Below are positions 33,201 through 33,882 of a DNA stretch of 33,882 nt, one piece after another. The notes under the pieces are model-generated. The model was given only the letters and a program-made list of their open reading frames with translations, was not told the origin of the DNA and made no database searches. This stretch comes from Acidobacteriota bacterium. Its GTDB lineage: Bacteria; Acidobacteriota; Vicinamibacteria; Vicinamibacterales; UBA2999. Numbering within the stretch: the stretch's first letter is position 1; each line of letters begins with the position of its first letter. The translations under genes and the position numbers were made by a program. The DNA lies in NCBI GenBank assembly GCA_013140775.1, contig JABFSA010000104.1:1-33882 (forward strand), written 5' to 3'.

Positions 33201-33882
33201 TATTGGACTGGTCGGGTGGATCGGTTACCTCCGGCGCCGGCTCTACCGCTGGCGGTGGATCCGGCACGCCTCTCAGACTCACGGTTCACGCGCCATCACG
33301 GCGCGTTGCTGCCGGCGATCTGGACCTCGTTGACGACGAGGGCAGCGGCGGTGGGCGTGACGCCCGCAGCGGTGCTGCTCACAGCCTATGCAGAGGTCCT
33401 GGGCACGTGGGCGCGGCGAGACGACTTCACGCTGAATCTCACGGTTAGCGATCGGCGAGTCCTGCACCCCGACGTGGCCAGGATGCTGGGCGTGTTTACG
33501 AATCTCACCCCGCTTGCGATCACAGGCGCCGTGCGGGAGAGTTTCCGGACGCGTGTGCGCGCGCAACATCGGCAGCTCGCGGCGGATTTGGATCATCGTG
33601 CCGTGAGCGGTGTCGAGGTGCAGCGGCTCCTGGCACAACGGGCGGGTGATCCTCAGGCGGGTTTGCTCCCTGTCGTCTTCACGAGCGTGCTCGGCGAGCC
33701 GCAGGTGGTGCTACCGGCAGATGTCGATGTGGTGCACAGCATCACGCAGACGCCGCAGACGTGGCTCGACAACAAGGTGTACGAGCAGGACGGCGGACTG
33801 GGGATTGACTGGGACGCCCCGGCAGCCTTGTTTCCGGCGGGGCTCCTCGACGCGATGTTCGCGGCCTACGTCGGACTGCTGA
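24294..33882 (+). CDS. multimodular nonribosomal peptide synthetase, 3' end outside window
   Basis: This frame stays open from ATG 24294 to the window edge (3196 codons), and the same frame holds at every core motif checked. ATG 24294 directly follows an in-frame stop; GTG 24339 is an alternative start. No clear ribosome-binding site is seen. Domain order: A1-T1 / C2-A2-T2 / C3-A3-T3 / Cy4... There is no condensation domain at the start, so this is an initiation module loading a free amino acid. No epimerase domain is seen, so residues should stay L. Carrier serines are at residues 581, 1659 and 2726. The termination domain lies beyond the window. Beside MbtH, FhuDBC and four oxygenases, it is the core of a peptide metallophore-type cluster (inference). 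Confidence 0.95.
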   Translation, partial: MRKPPFAGQPPRGRRVSNVSSTAESTLGSTLVRLFERQVTESPDHVALRRGEEVWTYTVLDGRANQLARRLRDDGIGPGDVVAICLERSPDLIVAVLATIKAGAAYLPLDPAHPRERLAFMLNDARPTGILTTSAVAGQLDLDGIQTSVLLDMLEVAVDLIEFPEAPLLDIDRVSALLPQHPAYVIYTSGSTGLPKAVVVSHASAVESIRARIDYYSDSSLKVLPLSAPVSFDISVAQIFWTLCSGATLLIFSNDDDASAALVDALSGDASHVMLSSSAYDSLLATGDVQRSDSLRAVIVGGEAMSGAMTRRHRDVLEGVELFNEYGATEASIWSTVWRCGDEPDGEPVPVGLPIANTEILILDEHLRICPTDVVGEVYVAGAGLAEGYLSRPALTASRFVANPFEGAPGERLYRTGDRACWREDGALVFRGRSDQQVKVRGFRIEPAEIEAVLLLRADVAQAVVIARDGSDGNAELVACVVPRAEILKPLDVSALQAHLAERLPAYMVPASVAVIDAVPLTFNGKVDRAALAAVVAHDSAATYVAPVTPEAVVLCELVGALLAVPRVGLTDHFFRLGGHSLAATRLVAQVRARLGRAVSVRAVFETPEIGTLARVVRAQPRVGVTALVTQARPAAVPASFAQARLWFVQQLEGVSAAYHIPLALRLTGPLDVDALARAITDVADRHESLRTRVVGGADGPIQLIGASSVMLAIRASTPTDITAAIAEETAGPFDLAREGPLRATMWALGPDDHALLLLLHHSGADGWSVPVLLKDLATAYAARRQGQPPGWAPLPVQYADYAQWQRLALGFASAATSPLARQCDYWRTALANLPVELALPTDRPRPRVPGDAGGTIPFALPADVHAGLHSLAHTHGATLFMVLQAAVAAWLTKLGAGTDIPIGAPIAGRTDAALDDLIGCFVNTLVLRTDTSGNPSFDALVDRARQTCLDAYAHADVPFDLLVEDLAPPRVRGRQPLFQTMLVLQHAPPALPALPGVTSTCLPVATRHTKFDLVVTVTETQDPDGQPAGLTGELEYRADLFDARTVTTLAARLTRLVAQVAADATRPLHALEVLTPAERHQLLEVFTATAQPNVAGTLVDRLELQVARTPNAVAVTGSDATLTYAALDRQANQLAWRLRALGAGPETRVALYLDRSPELIVALLAVLKAGAAYLPLDPAYPAERLAWLLADAEPVCVISTKALAPSLSNPALPILLLDQAETRAQLDHASPRPLTNADRTAPLHPGHGAYVIYTSGSTGTPKGVLVSHENVTRLFDVTRQWFDFDRHDVWALFHSYAFDFSVWEMWGALLHGGRLVIVPAEVAKSAEAFRALLARQSVTVLNHTPSAFYRFAQGDEESVAADAPLALRTVIFGGEALDLRRLESWYSRHPERAPQLVNMYGITETTVHVTYARLDRELAATGPRNLVGSGLSDLRVYVLDSALQPCPVGSVGEMYVAGAGLARGYWKQSGLTAERFVANPFGTRPGERLYRTGDLAAWREDGTLLFHGRGDRQVKIRGFRIEPAEIEVALLSHPEISQAAVIADEDYAGDTRLVAYIVPRTRVQDAVVDLAAIRSRLASSLPEHLVPAAFVVLGDLPLNSNGKLDRAALPAPTGSGLAAGFVAPVTHEETVLCELVANLLGLERVGTADHFFLLGGHSLMATRLAAQIRARLGRELPLRLIFESPVLGDLAGALHTLPLVTSLLVRSERPARLPLSFAQSRLWFIHKLEGPRASYNVPVSARLSGPLDIGALTRAIDDVRGRHETLRTRLVADSDGPHQQIVPTGEMPTALQVINSTPATLDDDLAREAGYCFDLALDLPLRAILFRLASDDHALLILLHHSAADGWSIAPLLDDLSCAYAARRSGAMPDFAPLPVQYADYTLWQRATLGTDVRPTGVLAAQEAYWSQTLARLPVELPLPVDRDRPRTPSETCGVVTASVPTLVHDALAALASRQDATLFMVLHAAVSVWLTRLGAGTDILLGTPVAGRADVALDRLVGFFLNTLVLRVDTGGDPTFVALLARARTACLGAYAHQDIPFERLVEVLDPPRVVGRQPLFQTMLVLENTPQARLSLPDIAVAPISPSTRATKFDLTVSFRESRDVAGRQAGMSLELEYSADLFERKTAEALVARLLRVLAHVAADPSQRLHQVELLTADEWHTVVHAYNDTDAFMPALTIGDAFEQQASWTPEAVAMSWSGGRSTYAELDERTNQLAWLLRRHGVGPETRVAVWLERSPELVIAVLAILKTGGAYLPLDPEYPIERISFLLTDARPALLLTSQALASRGPQAAPTSISLDAVSTVTALAEIPSVPLTDADRTTSLQAAHPAYLLYTSGSTGVPKGVVISQASIAHYIEIVKQRVLGADAVRMPLFTAAVFDLTLTTLFAPLLSGGQLQIIDAGRPADVVGQVFAPDATSTAIKTTPSHLALLPVHSDRCSALSTVIVGGEALLPAHVASLRAYAPGVRVFNEYGPTETTVGATGAFVDVDDVHIGRPYPNSRVYVLDGYLRPCPIGVIGELYIAGVGLARGYWERPGLTAERFVANPFDVEGGTRLYRSGDRAAWRADGSLLFHGRADEQVKIRGVRVEPAETAAVLLRAPGVGQAAVTVGLDSSGDARLVAHLVPQRDDAGARAALDLLAVREFTAACLPEACVPAAFVVLEALPLTVNGKLDRAALPAPVETGLATGYVAPATDDERLLCTLVAELLGLDRVGVADHFFHLGGHSLMATRLVAQIRERLGCDLPLRTIFDTPVLRDLARAIRGLAPAEEGPALVANPGAVSDPFPLTPVQGAYWLGRQQLVELSDVACHVYVELRMRHLDVARFTDAWRAAITRHPMLRAIVLSDGTQRILESVPPYVIRCADYSNAGAMDAEAAVAVVRDELSHQVLATDQWPLFDVRVTRISEHDWRLHVSIDALILDGESITRLVEEVFSVYEGKTPPLPVATVTFRDYVLHLEELTTRAEAARAYWTGRVDRLPPAPALPLAVDPARLSDSRFTRHHGALLPAIWTSLTTRAAAVGVTPAAVLLTAYAEVLGTWARRDDFTLNLTVSDRRVLHPDVARMLGVFTNLTPLAITGAVRESFRTRVRAQHRQLAADLDHRAVSGVEVQRLLAQRAGDPQAGLLPVVFTSVLGEPQVVLPADVDVVHSITQTPQTWLDNKVYEQDGGLGIDWDAPAALFPAGLLDAMFAAYVGLL
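24384..26150 (+). other. NRPS module 1: A1-T1 initiation module
   Basis: Adenylation core motifs run from LVRLFERQ through YTSGSTGLPK (residue ~187) to NGKVDRAAL (Lys526), followed by the carrier motif LGGHSL with Ser581. The ten-residue selectivity code, read by alignment to GrsA, is DIALIGEIWK. The Asp at the first position (residue 233) means an alpha-amino acid, not an aryl acid. The code is not one I can assign. The substrate remains open. Confidence 0.8.
26199..29400 (+). other. NRPS module 2: C2-A2-T2, threonine
   Basis: The condensation domain (from SFAQARLWFVQQLEG) has an intact active site HHSGADGWS (His codons 26574 and 26577) of the L-to-L type. A2 selectivity residues are D1300, F, W, N, I, G, M, V, H and K1604, giving DFWNIGMVHK, the canonical threonine code. 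The carrier Ser is 1659 (LGGHSLMATR). The module should therefore add L-threonine to residue 1. Confidence 0.92.
29430..32610 (+). other. NRPS module 3: C3-A3-T3, asparagine
   Basis: The C3 domain begins SFAQSRLWFIHKLEG and has the active site HHSAADGWS (His codons 29814 and 29817). The A3 code reads DLTKIGEVGK, from D2380 to K2671. This differs only at one position (Ile for Leu) from the asparagine code DLTKLGEVGK; the aspartate code DLTKVGHIGK fits less well. The carrier Ser is 2726. L-asparagine is the likely substrate. Confidence 0.87.
32646..33882 (+). other. NRPS heterocyclization (Cy) domain, truncated by window
   Basis: The domain opens with FPLTPVQGAYWLGR, the mark of Cy rather than ordinary C domains. 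The histidine motif is replaced by DALILDGES (Asp2916 to Asp2921), an intact DxxxxDxxS. Further Cy motifs follow: GVFTNLTPL, LPVVFTSVLG and TQTPQTWLDNKVYEQDGGL. Cy domains form an amide and cyclise a Cys, Ser or Thr side chain to a thiazoline or oxazoline. The partner A domain is outside the window, so which residue is cyclised is unknown. Confidence 0.9.

Overview
The window is a GC-rich bacterial chromosome fragment of about 34 kb. It carries a tRNA-Phe, a set of housekeeping and secreted-protein genes, and the left part of a nonribosomal peptide synthetase (NRPS) gene cluster that runs off the right edge. Several traits fit Acidobacteriota (perhaps Vicinamibacteria) or a similar Gram-negative soil lineage: many periplasmic proteins and lipoproteins, a DUF5666-type lipoprotein, a UPF0182 membrane protein, a DinB-type protein, and REP-like and heptamer repeats between genes. 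This taxonomic reading is an inference from gene content, not a proven assignment.

Left part (1-15.6 kb). A REP-like hairpin and a 7-bp tandem repeat lie beside tRNA-Phe(GAA) on the minus strand. A close-packed plus-strand run follows: a SurA/PpiC-type lipoprotein isomerase, an Hsp15-like S4 protein, a WYL regulator, a UPF0182 membrane protein and truA. Next come a secreted lectin-like protein with a strong terminator, a periplasmic metallo-beta-lactamase-fold hydrolase and a DinB-family protein. A minus-strand repeat lipoprotein is divergent from a small secreted RcnB-like protein, which is followed by a luciferase-like flavin oxidoreductase. A secreted unknown protein then converges on a three-gene minus-strand operon of exported proteins, one of which has a ClpP-like fold.

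Right part (15.7-33.9 kb). This is a compact biosynthetic cluster. A plus-strand operon encodes an MbtH-like protein and a complete FhuD-FhuB-FhuC ferric hydroxamate-type uptake system. A Rieske oxygenase (minus) is divergent from two cytochromes P450 (plus). A CmcJ-like oxygenase (minus) is divergent from a giant NRPS gene that is open at the window end. The NRPS reads A-T / C-A-T / C-A-T / Cy... Its second adenylation domain has the canonical threonine code and its third a near-canonical asparagine code. The first code is unassigned. The last visible domain is a heterocyclization (Cy) domain with an intact DxxxxDxxS motif.

Taken together, the cluster looks like a route to an oxidatively tailored peptide metallophore, roughly X-Thr-Asn-(azoline)-..., with its own import system. 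Import by FhuDBC, activation by NRPS/MbtH and tailoring by four oxygenases follow from the gene families. The siderophore role and the product structure are inference. The most unusual single protein is a CYP153-like P450 in which the I-helix Asp-Thr-Thr is replaced by Glu-Ala-Ala.
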